Assembly: GCF_026672375.1 (NCBI RefSeq)
Contig: NZ_JAPPRA010000001.1
Coordinates: forward strand, 3,882,279-3,946,278
Source: Caulobacter sp. SL161
GTDB lineage: Bacteria > Pseudomonadota > Alphaproteobacteria > Caulobacterales > Caulobacteraceae
DNA: 64,000 bases
Reading direction: 5' to 3'
In this document: piece after piece, positions 16,658 through 23,568 of the stretch
Position numbering within the stretch: the stretch's first letter is position 1
How the letters are laid out: each line of letters starts with the position of its first letter
Notes under the pieces: model-generated
Database searches by the model: none
The model's input: only the letters and a program-made list of their open reading frames with translations
Told to the model about the DNA's origin: nothing
Translations under genes and position numbers: made by a program

Positions 16658-16846
16658 TCAATCCCTCTCAGCCGGAAGCCATGCGCTCGGCGGAATGCCC
16701 AGCTCGCGCTCAATCCGAACCGCCAGCTCAAGCGACGGCGTGCGCGCGCCGCTCACAAGCTGCGAAACGTAGCCCTTGGAAATGCCAAGCGACCTCAGCT
16801 TCTCGCCAAGATCCTCGCTCGACCGGGTGAGGTTTGCGGTTTCCAT
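16658..16846 (-). CDS. XRE-family Cro-like repressor (62 aa)
   Basis: A 62-residue protein consisting of one helix-turn-helix: LGEKLRSLGISKGYVSQLVSGARTPSLELAVRIERELGIPP is the standard XRE five-helix layout, with recognition helix SKGYVSQLVSG. Size and lack of a second domain match Cro-like repressors. ATG 16846 is preferred over an upstream start that would run through the operator palindrome. It is divergent from the CI-like gene; operators with the GTTTGCA half-site fill the 94 bases between them. Confidence 0.8.
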   Translation of the reverse strand: METANLTRSSEDLGEKLRSLGISKGYVSQLVSGARTPSLELAVRIERELGIPPSAWLPAERD

Positions 16847-16940
16847 GACCGAGGGTTTGCATATTGCAAACTCTTTGGCAACCCGTGCGGTTTGCAACCT
16901 GCGTGACGACGCGAAGGTGCCCGTACGTCAAACTGCGAAC
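16832..16940. promoter_or_regulatory. Divergent early promoter region with GTTTGCA operators
   Basis: One perfect 17-bp site (16855-16871, GTTTGCA-TAT-TGCAAAC) and further half-sites: GTTTGCG at 16832-16838, GTTTGCA at 16890-16896, and TGCGAAC at 16934-16940 directly abutting the CI-like ATG. The region separates the Cro-like and CI-like genes, so both promoters must lie here. Half-sites covering both starts suggest autoregulation. Confidence 0.8.
16855..16871. promoter_or_regulatory. Perfect 17-bp repressor operator
   Basis: GTTTGCA-TAT-TGCAAAC, a perfect dyad with a 3-base spacer, 9 bases upstream of the Cro-like start. The identical dyad, with spacer ATA, recurs at 17824. Confidence 0.85.
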
Positions 16941-17261
16941 ATGGAAAGCGCCGACAAGCCCCTGCACCACCTTCGCGACTGGCGGAACTTCAGAGGCCTG
17001 TCTCAGGAGGACCTGGCGGAGCAGATCGGAACAACCAAGTCCGTGATCAGCCTGCTGGAGACCGGCGAAAGGCAGTTATCGCCTAAGTGGCTTTTCCGAC
17101 TGGCACCGGTTCTGAAAACCAAGCCCGGCGCCATCATCGATCACAATCCCTATGACCTTCCGCGCGACGTAATCGACATCTGGCTGGAGATCGCCGAGGA
17201 CCAGAGACCTCAGGCGATGAAGGTGCTCGAAACCTTCCGGAAGGCCGCCTCCGACCGCTAG
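16941..17261 (+). CDS. XRE-family CI-like repressor (106 aa)
   Basis: A 106-residue protein with an XRE helix-turn-helix at residues 10-65 (LSQEDLAEQIGTTKSVISLLETGERQLSPKWL, recognition helix TKSVISLLETG) and a short C-terminal helical segment (VIDIWLEIAEDQRPQAMKVLETF) that could mediate dimerisation. There is no peptidase S24 domain, so RecA-driven self-cleavage as in lambda CI is not expected. ATG 16941 directly follows an operator half-site. Likely the lysogeny repressor acting on the 16.85 and 17.8 kb operators; which protein binds is inferred. Confidence 0.82.
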   Translation: MESADKPLHHLRDWRNFRGLSQEDLAEQIGTTKSVISLLETGERQLSPKWLFRLAPVLKTKPGAIIDHNPYDLPRDVIDIWLEIAEDQRPQAMKVLETFRKAASDR

Positions 17262-17285
17262 GCGGCTACAAACAAGGCTCTCAAT

Positions 17286-17765
17286 ATGAGACCGCTGCAA
17301 TTGAAAGCACGGAAAGAAGTTATCCGAACAATTGCACTCTTGTGTTTGCTGGCGGCAACTCTCTTCTTGGCCTACGGCCGAAACGACGCCGATCAGACAG
17401 ATAGCCACTTAGAAAAGGTGCTGGCTGAAAGTCCCGATCTCGCTGAACTGAGAGCTGATCGCGCCCGCAAGGAACACCAACTAGACCTGGAAGCCAGCCG
17501 AGGCATAAACGGCATCACGCTTTGCGCCGCGGGCATCAGCCGCGCGCAACGCGCTTTCGTTGGCGCTTGGGACCTTAGCTACGTTCACGGAAACGCCCCC
17601 GAGGTGGTGCGCGACGCGATGCTTCCGACCTTCAATTGCCCGGTCAAGACCAGCGAAGCAGCAGGCACCCTTACCGTAACAGCCGGCTGCATGGATCGAA
17701 GCGACTTCTATTGCGCCGAACCTCGACGCCTAGTCATTGGCAGCTCGGAGCAAAATCGCCGATAG
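17286..17765 (+). CDS. Single-pass membrane protein of unknown function, next to the repressor
   Basis: A 159-residue protein with one N-terminal membrane segment (about residues 14-30, TIALLCLLAATLFLAYG) and a periplasm-side domain with four cysteines (in LCAAG, FNCPVK, AGCMD and FYCAE) that could form two disulfides. It follows the CI-like gene by 24 bases in the same direction, so it is likely expressed in the lysogen. Genes in this position are often superinfection-exclusion or lysogenic-conversion factors; that role is inferred from position only. Confidence 0.65.
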   Translation: MRPLQLKARKEVIRTIALLCLLAATLFLAYGRNDADQTDSHLEKVLAESPDLAELRADRARKEHQLDLEASRGINGITLCAAGISRAQRAFVGAWDLSYVHGNAPEVVRDAMLPTFNCPVKTSEAAGTLTVTAGCMDRSDFYCAEPRRLVIGSSEQNRR

Positions 17766-17788
17766 CCGCTCCAACTGCAAACCGCCGG

Positions 17789-17805
17789 GTTCGCAGTTTG
17801 CAAAC
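17789..17805. promoter_or_regulatory. Repressor operator ahead of the rightward early operon
   Basis: GTTCGCA-GTT-TGCAAAC, one mismatch from the perfect dyad. A further half-site TGCAAAC lies at 17776-17782. With the 17824 site it makes a double operator with 35-base centre-to-centre spacing. Confidence 0.8.
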
Positions 17806-17823
17806 TTTTTGTTTGACGACAGC

Positions 17824-17840
17824 GTTTGCAATATGCAAAC
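17824..17840. promoter_or_regulatory. Perfect 17-bp repressor operator, rightward early promoter
   Basis: GTTTGCA-ATA-TGCAAAC, the reverse complement of the 16855 site. It lies about 110 bases upstream of the first rightward gene. It shows that one repressor can control both the switch and the long rightward operon. Confidence 0.85.
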
Positions 17841-17952
17841 GCTATGGTCACCCGCACCGGACGAGCGAGCACACGGGGTGTTCGTCTGGGACTGGAAGGG
17901 CGTTGAGAACCGATTTCGGTTCCCGATCGCTCCGGTGCGGTCAAAGGCCGTC

Positions 17953-18348
17953 ATGTCGTCGTCCGTTGCGCCCGAAACACCCGAACGCCGTTCGGCTGAG
18001 GTCATCTCCCTCACCGAATGGGCGGCCTCCCGTCGCCGTAGCGAGCCACCGAGCTGGGATCAGCACGCGCTCGACTTGCAACCCTATCAGCGTGACGCAT
18101 TGGCGTGGCTGGAGCGCCAGGACGCGCTGAACACCAACGACCTTTGGGCTGCGCAAGCCGCGACGGCCTATCTCGGCGACCGCATTGCCCTGCCCGCTGC
18201 GGCGATCGAGGCCGCGTTCGACGCGAGGACCGGCCGCTTCGATCTCCCGGCCTATGTGGCCAACGCCCTTGATGGCGCGCCGGCCGTCCTGCCGCTGCCG
18301 CAACCGCCCGCCGGCATGATCGCGCGCTTGCTGCGGAGGCTGCATTGA
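17953..18348 (+). CDS. First gene of the rightward early operon, unknown function (131 aa)
   Basis: A 131-residue protein with an N-terminal linker (MSSSVAPETPERRSAEVIS) and then a helical domain (LQPYQRDALAWLERQDALNTNDLWAAQAATAYLGDRIALP...). An ATG at 17833 in the same frame lies inside the operator palindrome and is unlikely to be used. The stop overlaps the start of the acyl-carrier-like gene (TGATG). No family recognised. Confidence 0.65.
   Translation: MSSSVAPETPERRSAEVISLTEWAASRRRSEPPSWDQHALDLQPYQRDALAWLERQDALNTNDLWAAQAATAYLGDRIALPAAAIEAAFDARTGRFDLPAYVANALDGAPAVLPLPQPPAGMIARLLRRLH
17982..17994. repeat. CGAACGCCGTTCG palindrome, site 7
   Basis: Exact copy near the start of the first rightward early gene, frame E-R-R-S. 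It is the first copy in a plus-strand gene. Confidence 0.85.
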
Positions 18349-18635
18349 TGGCCGACGACGCCCAAGCCACCGCCGACGCCGTCCGCGCCGCTTGCGCCCG
18401 CCGCGTCCGCGATCTGCTGCAAAAACGCGTCGGCGCCGGGCGCGAGGATCCTCGCCGCGCGCTGTCGGATGAGGCCAGCATCGCCAACGACTGGAAGGCC
18501 GACAGCTTCGACAGGCTCCAGCTCGTGCTCGACATCGAAGAGACCTTCGACATCGGCGTCAGTGACGAGGAGGCCGAGACGATCGACACGATCGACGCGG
18601 CGGTCACCCGCATCATGTCGGGGGCCTGGACGTGA
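18348..18635 (+). CDS. Acyl-carrier-protein-like protein
   Basis: A 95-residue protein whose second half follows the acyl carrier protein pattern: ADSFDRLQLVLDIEETFDIG, then VSDEEAETIDTIDAAVTRI. Ser53 in the D-S-F motif is at the position that receives phosphopantetheine (usual motif D-S-L). The N-terminal 40 residues are longer and more basic than in a housekeeping AcpP. ACPs carry acyl groups for lipid or polyketide synthesis; phage copies are uncommon and their role is unclear. Translationally coupled to both neighbours, so it belongs to the early operon. The alternative is an ACP-fold protein without a prosthetic group. Confidence 0.78.
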   Translation: MADDAQATADAVRAACARRVRDLLQKRVGAGREDPRRALSDEASIANDWKADSFDRLQLVLDIEETFDIGVSDEEAETIDTIDAAVTRIMSGAWT

Positions 18636-18961
18636 ACATCACCGTGATCGCTCCGGAAAAGCGCGACGTGCTGTTCCACCTGACGCCCTTCGCCAAGGGT
18701 TGCGCCAGTGCAGCGGCCAGCGACCGCAAGCGCCGATACCTTGTGACCAGCCGCCGCCCCGGCCAGGCCATTCACGCCTTGCTGACGCGACTGGAGCGCG
18801 CACCCGACGAGGTCGAGATCTCGCCCTGCGGCGCGACCGAAACCGCGATCCACCCGATCGGCAGGCCCCACGAGCCCTACGCCTTCGTCTGGGAGGGCCT
18901 AGCCTTCGACGAAGTGGCGACCGCCCTTTCCAATCTCAGAGCCGCAAGGACCACCCGATGA
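18632..18961 (+). CDS. Phage protein of unknown function (109 aa), GTG start
   Basis: A 109-residue protein starting at GTG 18632 (GTGA overlap with the ACP-like stop). It has an alternating strand-helix pattern (VIAPEKRDVLFHLTPFAKG, RRYLVTSRRPGQAIHALLTRLE, YAFVWEGLAFDEVATALSNL) suggesting a small alpha/beta fold. Coupling to the acyl-carrier-like gene makes it a candidate partner; no family recognised. Confidence 0.65.
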   Translation: MNITVIAPEKRDVLFHLTPFAKGCASAAASDRKRRYLVTSRRPGQAIHALLTRLERAPDEVEISPCGATETAIHPIGRPHEPYAFVWEGLAFDEVATALSNLRAARTTR

Positions 18962-19149
18962 CGCGCTGGCGCGAAGGCGACGCCGCGCGCGTCGTCGACC
19001 TGACCGACCTGAAGATGCCCGGCAAGGGACGCCCGCCCTTCGCCAAGGACGACATCGTCCGGGTTCGACGCGCCTCGCCCGACGGCAAGCGTCTGGTTCT
19101 GGACACGCACACGGGCTGGTTTTCCGCCCACCGCTTCAAGCCGCTCTAG
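18958..19149 (+). CDS. Small basic phage protein, SH3-like beta pattern (63 aa)
   Basis: A 63-residue, basic, strand-rich protein (MTRWREGDAARVVDL... DDIVRVRRASPDGKRLVLDT... GWFSAHRFKPL). The turn and strand spacing resembles a small SH3-like or KOW-like barrel, but this is only a pattern impression. ATG 18958 overlaps the previous stop by 4 bases, and it is followed 9 bases later by the KorB/ParB-like gene. Confidence 0.62.
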   Translation: MTRWREGDAARVVDLTDLKMPGKGRPPFAKDDIVRVRRASPDGKRLVLDTHTGWFSAHRFKPL

Positions 19150-19158
19150 GAGCATCCC

Positions 19159-21399
19159 ATGTCAGCCCTGACCGTCATGGCGTTGGAAAACGCCGACATT
19201 CTGCGCGCCCTTAGGTCATCGAAGTTCGAGACCGTCAGCGATCTTGCGCGCACCCTCGAACGCGACCCCAGCAATCTGCGGCGCAGCCTGACCCGGATGG
19301 CCGACGACGGCCTGCTGTCGCTGGCCAATCTGTCGCCGCTGGACGCCAGTCTGACGCTGGCGGCTCAAGCTGCTCTTGAGGCCCTGGACCGGGCCGACGG
19401 CGCCGACGTCGCCGCAGCGCCCGCTGGCTATGTCGCCCTCCGTCACGACCAGATCTTGCCCGATCCGGAGAACGCGCGCACCAGCTCGGGCCTGTCGACG
19501 TCATCCATCTTCGAAATGGCCGACAGCCTTGCCAACCAGGGCATGCTGCAATCGCCCGCCGTGCGCCCTGCGGCCGACGGCTCGGGCTATGTGCTGGTCA
19601 TGGGCGAACGTCGCTGGCGCGGCTGGGGTCTGTTGATCGAACAGGGCCGGTGGACAGCGGACAAGACGATCCTCTGCCGCCTCGACGATGGTGACGATCT
19701 GGCGCGGCTGGAGGCCGGTCTCGTCGAGAACCTGCAACGATCCGACCTCAACAATCTGGAAGCCGCCGAGGGCTTCCTGACGCTGTCGATCCGCCACAAG
19801 CGCACCGCCCAACAGATCGCCAAGACAGTCGGCTGGAACGAGCGAACCGTTCAGATCGCGCTCAAGGTCGCCAAGGAAGCCACTGAGGCCGACAAGCAGA
19901 AGTACCTCGAAAGCGAGGCCACCTATGCACTTGCCAAGGAAACCGGCGAAGCGGGCGTCAAGCGCACCTTCACCTGGGAAGACCTTCGCGAGACGGTCAA
20001 GACGCCCAAATGGCGCCAGGTGCTGGACAAGCGTAGCCGCGTCTCGCTGCTGGTCATGGAGCTGGCCTTCAAGCAGCTCAGCGATTGCGACGGCCCCGAC
20101 GGGCTGACGCGGATCTCGGTTCCGCCCGGCGGCGGCTTCTGGTCCGAGGCCGAGGATCTTGGCCTGGTCAAAGACATGCGCGTCGATCAGGCCGTGTTCG
20201 CAGGCGTGACCGACCGCGCCCGGGAATGGCTGGCCGACAACCAGTTCGACGCCGACCCCGACGCGGCGCTCAAGACGCTGCGCATCGACGCCCTGGGCTC
20301 AATGGGCGAGCGGCTGGCGTCGGACGCGGGCCGCTACGCCACCGACTTCATCAACCCGCCCAAGCCGCAACCGCCGGCGCCCGAACCCAGCCCGGAGCCG
20401 CCAACTCAGGCCTCCGACGATCGCCGCGACAGCTTCACCCGGCAGGTTCTCGCGGTCGACGGTGATGACGCTGGAGATAGCCACGAGACCGCGCCGACGA
20501 TCGACGCGGCCGCAACGGCTTATGGCGCGGCCATTGAAGAGCACGGGGCCTCTTCGCCCGAGGCCGTCGCAGGCCTAGAGGATCTGCGAGCCGCACGCGC
20601 CGCAAACAACGCGCCCTCCGCTCAAGACCCCAGCGCCCTCTACGCAGCCCTCGGCGGCAAGGCAGCCGCTCCAGCCAGCGAGGCGACGAGCGCCGTTCGC
20701 GACGAGGCGAACAATCCGGGCAACCTGGAGGACGACGAGTTCCTGACGATCGCCGAGATCGCCCATAAGACCACGTTCGACGGCGTCGATACGCGCGGCG
20801 GCGCGATCCGTGGATGTCGCGTCTTCTCGTTCCACACCGGCCCGGGCGCCGAACTGGCCAGCCGCCTTCAGCACAAGCGCATGCTGGGCTTTGGCCAGGC
20901 CGCCAGCGGATCGGGCTTTATCGCCTATCTGACGCAGGACGCCTGGAACCTGATCGGCGAGGTTGATGATGAACGCCTCGAGGGCATGCGCCATGAGACG
21001 CTCGACACCGGCGACCTGACGGCGCTCGAGGCCTCGGGCGTCAAGTACGTGACGCCCTGGCTGGTCGATCCGGCCAAGGCCGAGGAACCGGCCCCATCCG
21101 AAGCTGCAGACTCTGACGACGGCTCGCCGTTCGCCGAAGATGAGGACGATGACGGCGAGGAAATGGACCCCCACTGGTTCGACGCCGCCGCGCACCTGGG
21201 CGGACGATGGGACTACCTGCTCGCCCTCCAGATGACCTCGCCGGCCCCGGCCGGGCTGGACGCCCCGTTCTACATCTCCGCCAAGAGCGAGGGCGAGGGC
21301 ATGATCGTCGGCGAAACCCTTGCCGGGTCGGGACGCTTCAGCGACGTCAGGCTCTACCGCCGTAGCGGCAAGCTGCTGCTCCACTGGAGCGTCGCATGA
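19159..21399 (+). CDS. KorB/ParB-family DNA-binding protein with long C-terminal extension
   Basis: A 746-residue protein. Residues 8-75 look like a winged helix (VSDLARTLERDPSNLRRSLTRMADDGLL). Residues 90-190 are the ParB N-terminal domain: LRHDQILPDPENAR, then box II GERRWRGW (149-156), which in ParB binds CTP, and ENLQRSDLNNLEAAEGF (190-206). Residues 217-237 (AQQIAKTVGWNERTVQIALKV) form the KorB/ParB helix-turn-helix. From about 380 on there is a proline-rich linker, an acidic stretch near 660-680 and two unrecognised domains. RBS AGGAG precedes ATG 19159. No ParA lies nearby. Candidate binder of the dispersed 13-bp palindromes. Confidence 0.87.
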   Translation: MSALTVMALENADILRALRSSKFETVSDLARTLERDPSNLRRSLTRMADDGLLSLANLSPLDASLTLAAQAALEALDRADGADVAAAPAGYVALRHDQILPDPENARTSSGLSTSSIFEMADSLANQGMLQSPAVRPAADGSGYVLVMGERRWRGWGLLIEQGRWTADKTILCRLDDGDDLARLEAGLVENLQRSDLNNLEAAEGFLTLSIRHKRTAQQIAKTVGWNERTVQIALKVAKEATEADKQKYLESEATYALAKETGEAGVKRTFTWEDLRETVKTPKWRQVLDKRSRVSLLVMELAFKQLSDCDGPDGLTRISVPPGGGFWSEAEDLGLVKDMRVDQAVFAGVTDRAREWLADNQFDADPDAALKTLRIDALGSMGERLASDAGRYATDFINPPKPQPPAPEPSPEPPTQASDDRRDSFTRQVLAVDGDDAGDSHETAPTIDAAATAYGAAIEEHGASSPEAVAGLEDLRAARAANNAPSAQDPSALYAALGGKAAAPASEATSAVRDEANNPGNLEDDEFLTIAEIAHKTTFDGVDTRGGAIRGCRVFSFHTGPGAELASRLQHKRMLGFGQAASGSGFIAYLTQDAWNLIGEVDDERLEGMRHETLDTGDLTALEASGVKYVTPWLVDPAKAEEPAPSEAADSDDGSPFAEDEDDDGEEMDPHWFDAAAHLGGRWDYLLALQMTSPAPAGLDAPFYISAKSEGEGMIVGETLAGSGRFSDVRLYRRSGKLLLHWSVA
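20687..20699. repeat. CGAGCGCCGTTCG, near-match to the 13-bp palindrome
   Basis: One mismatch (A to G at position 4) from the consensus, inside the KorB/ParB-like gene. It may be a weak site or chance; it is the only 12/13 match I found in the prophage. Confidence 0.45.
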
Positions 21400-21818
21400 C
21401 CGCCGCCCCCGCAACAAGCCCGGCCGTCGATCTGATGGCCGAGGCCATCGCCGAGGCGACCTGGGCGCGCATCGAGCACATCAAACCCGGCTATCGCGCC
21501 CAACGCCGCTTCCCCACCTGGAGCAAGCTGGACGCGGCGGAACGCCAGTCCTGGCGATTGTGCGCCCGGCATGTCCTTACCGCCCTGCGGCAGGCCGGCG
21601 AGATGAACGACGGCGCGCGCCGCCTGTTGATCGCGCGCACCGTCGCCGACGCCACCTGGGAAGCCACCCGCACCGATGGCCGTCCGTCGCTGACCCCTTT
21701 CCCGACCTGGGAAACGGTCACGGCCGATCATCGCGGCGACTACATGCACATCGCGGGCGACATCATGTCCCGCGTGCGCGCCGCCAAGGCGCAAGCTCAG
21801 CAGGCGAGGGCGGCATGA
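21396..21818 (+). CDS. Phage protein of unknown function with two internal repeats (140 aa)
   Basis: The protein is an internal duplication. Half 1 reads AEAIAEATWARIEH...RRFPTWSKLDAAERQSWRLCARHVL; half 2 reads ARTVADATWEATRT...TPFPTWETVTADHRGDYMHIAGDIM. The shared pattern is A-x-A-T-W-(n)-F-P-T-W-(n)-A-(n)-R-(n)-A, with about 63 residues per unit. It overlaps the KorB/ParB-like stop by 4 bases. The unit type occurs in small phage proteins, but I cannot name a family or function. Confidence 0.7.
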   Translation: MTAAPATSPAVDLMAEAIAEATWARIEHIKPGYRAQRRFPTWSKLDAAERQSWRLCARHVLTALRQAGEMNDGARRLLIARTVADATWEATRTDGRPSLTPFPTWETVTADHRGDYMHIAGDIMSRVRAAKAQAQQARAA

Positions 21819-22054
21819 CCCAGCCCGCTCCGACCCTGGCCGACATCGTCGCCTATCACGCCACCGAGGCCGAGAACTACACCGCCAAGGCCACCGGATG
21901 GGCGCGATCGGCCGAGCTGCTCAAGACGGGCGACAGCGTCGCGAACGCCGTTCGCATCAGCCGGTTCAGCGACGCCGCCCAGCTCGCCTCCGACATCGGC
22001 GCTCGCCACGCCGAGATGGCAGCCGTGCTCAAAGCCCTGAGCGCCCGGCCATGA
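21815..22054 (+). CDS. Small phage protein of unknown function (79 aa)
   Basis: A 79-residue, almost entirely helical protein (ADIVAYHATEAENYTAKATGWARSAELLK... HAEMAAVLKALSARP), possibly a two-helix coiled coil. Overlaps both neighbours by 4 bases. A 13-bp palindrome lies at codons 43-47. Confidence 0.65.
   Translation: MTQPAPTLADIVAYHATEAENYTAKATGWARSAELLKTGDSVANAVRISRFSDAAQLASDIGARHAEMAAVLKALSARP
21942..21954. repeat. CGAACGCCGTTCG palindrome, site 8
   Basis: Exact copy inside the 79-aa helical protein gene, frame A-N-A-V-R. Confidence 0.85.
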
Positions 22055-22161
22055 AGCGCTGGCCTCGCCTGATCGGCTGGACGCTCGCCGCAGCCGCCTC
22101 GGCCGCGCTGTGGCACGCGCTTGTCTCGCTCTTCCGTTTTTTTTCCGGCCGCCAAGGCTGA
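22051..22161 (+). CDS. 36-aa single-span membrane peptide
   Basis: MKRWPRLIGWTLAAAASAAL then WHALVSLFRFFSGRQG: a positively charged start and one hydrophobic span of about 20 residues, with a basic C-terminus. It overlaps the previous stop by 4 bases. A run of eight T residues lies near its 3' end. Small membrane peptides of this type can be holin-like or membrane anchors, but the early-operon location argues against lysis. Confidence 0.5.
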   Translation: MKRWPRLIGWTLAAAASAALWHALVSLFRFFSGRQG

Positions 22162-22186
22162 ACCCCAAAAACCTTAGGAGGCCTTG

Positions 22187-23008
22187 ATGGCCGATATAAT
22201 GCTCGACCTGGAGACCCTAGGCACGACGCCTGGCTGCGTCATCCGCTCTATCGGTGCGGTCGCCTTTGACCCGAACGGCGGCCCGATGGGCGAAACGCTA
22301 TACCTGATCATCGACCGCGCCTCGTGCGAGGCCGCCGGCTTAACGGTTGATCCCGACACCGAGGCCTGGTGGGCCGCCCAATCGCCCGAGGCGCGCTCAG
22401 AATTCGACGGGCAGGGCATGGCCCTGTCCGATGCGCTCAACGTCTTCAATCTGTTTTACGAGACCCTGGCCCCGATCGATGCGAAGGCCGACCGCCTGTG
22501 GTGCAACGGCCCTAGCTTCGACGAAAGCATCCTGGCCGCCGCCTACCACGCTCTAGGCCGTAAGACGCCATGGCGCTACAACGCCGCCAGGGATTGCCGC
22601 ACGATCTACGACCTCGCCGGCCTTAAGCTCCAACATACCGGCGGCACCTTCCACAAAGCGATCGACGATGCCGTCGAACAGGCGAAGCTAGTGCAGGAGG
22701 CGCGGCGTCAGCTCGTCGCGGCGGAGGGACCGGCGTGGCGCCCAGAGGTCGTCGCGTTTGCGGACCTGATGGAACAGCAGCTCCGCGCGAACGACCACAA
22801 GGGCGGATGGAAGGGCGATACCAGTGACGCTCTTTACCAGCGTCTGCTGGAAGAAGCCGAGGAGCTGTCTCAAGCTCTAGCGTGGCGCTCAGCTCTGTTC
22901 GGCGATGCAGACCCCGACAGAATTGGCCGCGAGGCTGCGGACGTCGCCAACTTCGCCATGATGATCGCCGACGCGTCCGGCGCGCTGGGATCGGAGGCGC
23001 GGCCGTGA
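22187..23008 (+). CDS. DEDD 3'-5' exonuclease fused to a MazG-like pyrophosphohydrolase
   Basis: A 273-residue protein. Residues 1-175 are an RNase T/Rv2179c-like exonuclease: MLDLETLG (catalytic D7 and E9), SIGAVAFDP, CNGPSFDESIL (third acid) and HKAIDDAVEQA (final H and D). Residues 185-270 resemble an all-alpha MazG nucleotide pyrophosphohydrolase: LLEEAEELSQAL (the EExxEE metal site) and EAADVANFAMM (ExxD). Together they could degrade nucleic acid ends and clean up nucleotides during replication. ATG 22187 has a perfect AGGAGG site; a TTG three bases earlier is less likely. Confidence 0.8.
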   Translation: MADIMLDLETLGTTPGCVIRSIGAVAFDPNGGPMGETLYLIIDRASCEAAGLTVDPDTEAWWAAQSPEARSEFDGQGMALSDALNVFNLFYETLAPIDAKADRLWCNGPSFDESILAAAYHALGRKTPWRYNAARDCRTIYDLAGLKLQHTGGTFHKAIDDAVEQAKLVQEARRQLVAAEGPAWRPEVVAFADLMEQQLRANDHKGGWKGDTSDALYQRLLEEAEELSQALAWRSALFGDADPDRIGREAADVANFAMMIADASGALGSEARP

Positions 23009-23568
23009 AGGATTTCACCCCCACCAAGGAAACCATCAGCCTTCACGGGCTAGGGTTCATCCAGCTCATCCTGGGCGGGAACCAACGGCTGCACGTCTGG
23101 CATCCGGATCTACCGCGCCGCGATTGCTATGAGCACTCAGCGATCCACAATCACCGCTTCGGCTTCGTATCACGCGTCCTGAAGGGCACTCAGGTCAATC
23201 AGCGCGTCGACCTGGAGATTGTGAAGCCGGAGACAGGCTCGCACGTCCTGATCAGCCACAACGGCCCGCGTAGCGACAAGGGCGGGCGGCTTAGCTACCC
23301 GGTCGCCGACGTCAACGTCATCCCCCGCGCGCCCGAGTTCTACGAGGCGGGCGACGAGTACGTCATGCCGCCCATGGAATACCACCAAACGCCATGCGAA
23401 GGCGTTGTGGTCACGCTCATGCGAAAGACCGTGGAGACGTCGCTACACGCCAACAGTGTCTGCCGACGCGGCGTCGATTTCCACTACGATTTCGACCGCT
23501 TCCAGCTCTCGCCGAGCGAGCTGTTCGCCTACGTGGTCGATGCGCTTGGATCGGCGGTGCAGCCATGA
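23005..23568 (+). CDS. Cupin-like protein, GTG start
   Basis: A 187-residue beta-rich protein that starts at GTG 23005, overlapping the previous stop. The motif HSAIHNHRFGFVSRVLKG resembles the first cupin motif (metal-binding histidines, then a glycine turn), and MPPMEYHQTPCEGVVVTLM resembles the second. The fold is like that of small dioxygenases or isomerases, but the substrate is unknown. The match is to the fold pattern only, and a non-enzymatic role is equally possible. Confidence 0.55.
   Translation: MKDFTPTKETISLHGLGFIQLILGGNQRLHVWHPDLPRRDCYEHSAIHNHRFGFVSRVLKGTQVNQRVDLEIVKPETGSHVLISHNGPRSDKGGRLSYPVADVNVIPRAPEFYEAGDEYVMPPMEYHQTPCEGVVVTLMRKTVETSLHANSVCRRGVDFHYDFDRFQLSPSELFAYVVDALGSAVQP

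Noticed and set aside
15453..16661. A 402-aa minus-strand frame over the small rightward genes
   Set aside because: Its composition is low-complexity and Ser/Arg-rich, it overlaps the start of the CII-like gene, and the plus-strand genes have better starts.
22131..22161. Run of eight T residues as a possible frameshift site
   Set aside because: Neither slipped frame gives a fusion to a sensible downstream protein; the following gene has its own AGGAGG site and start.
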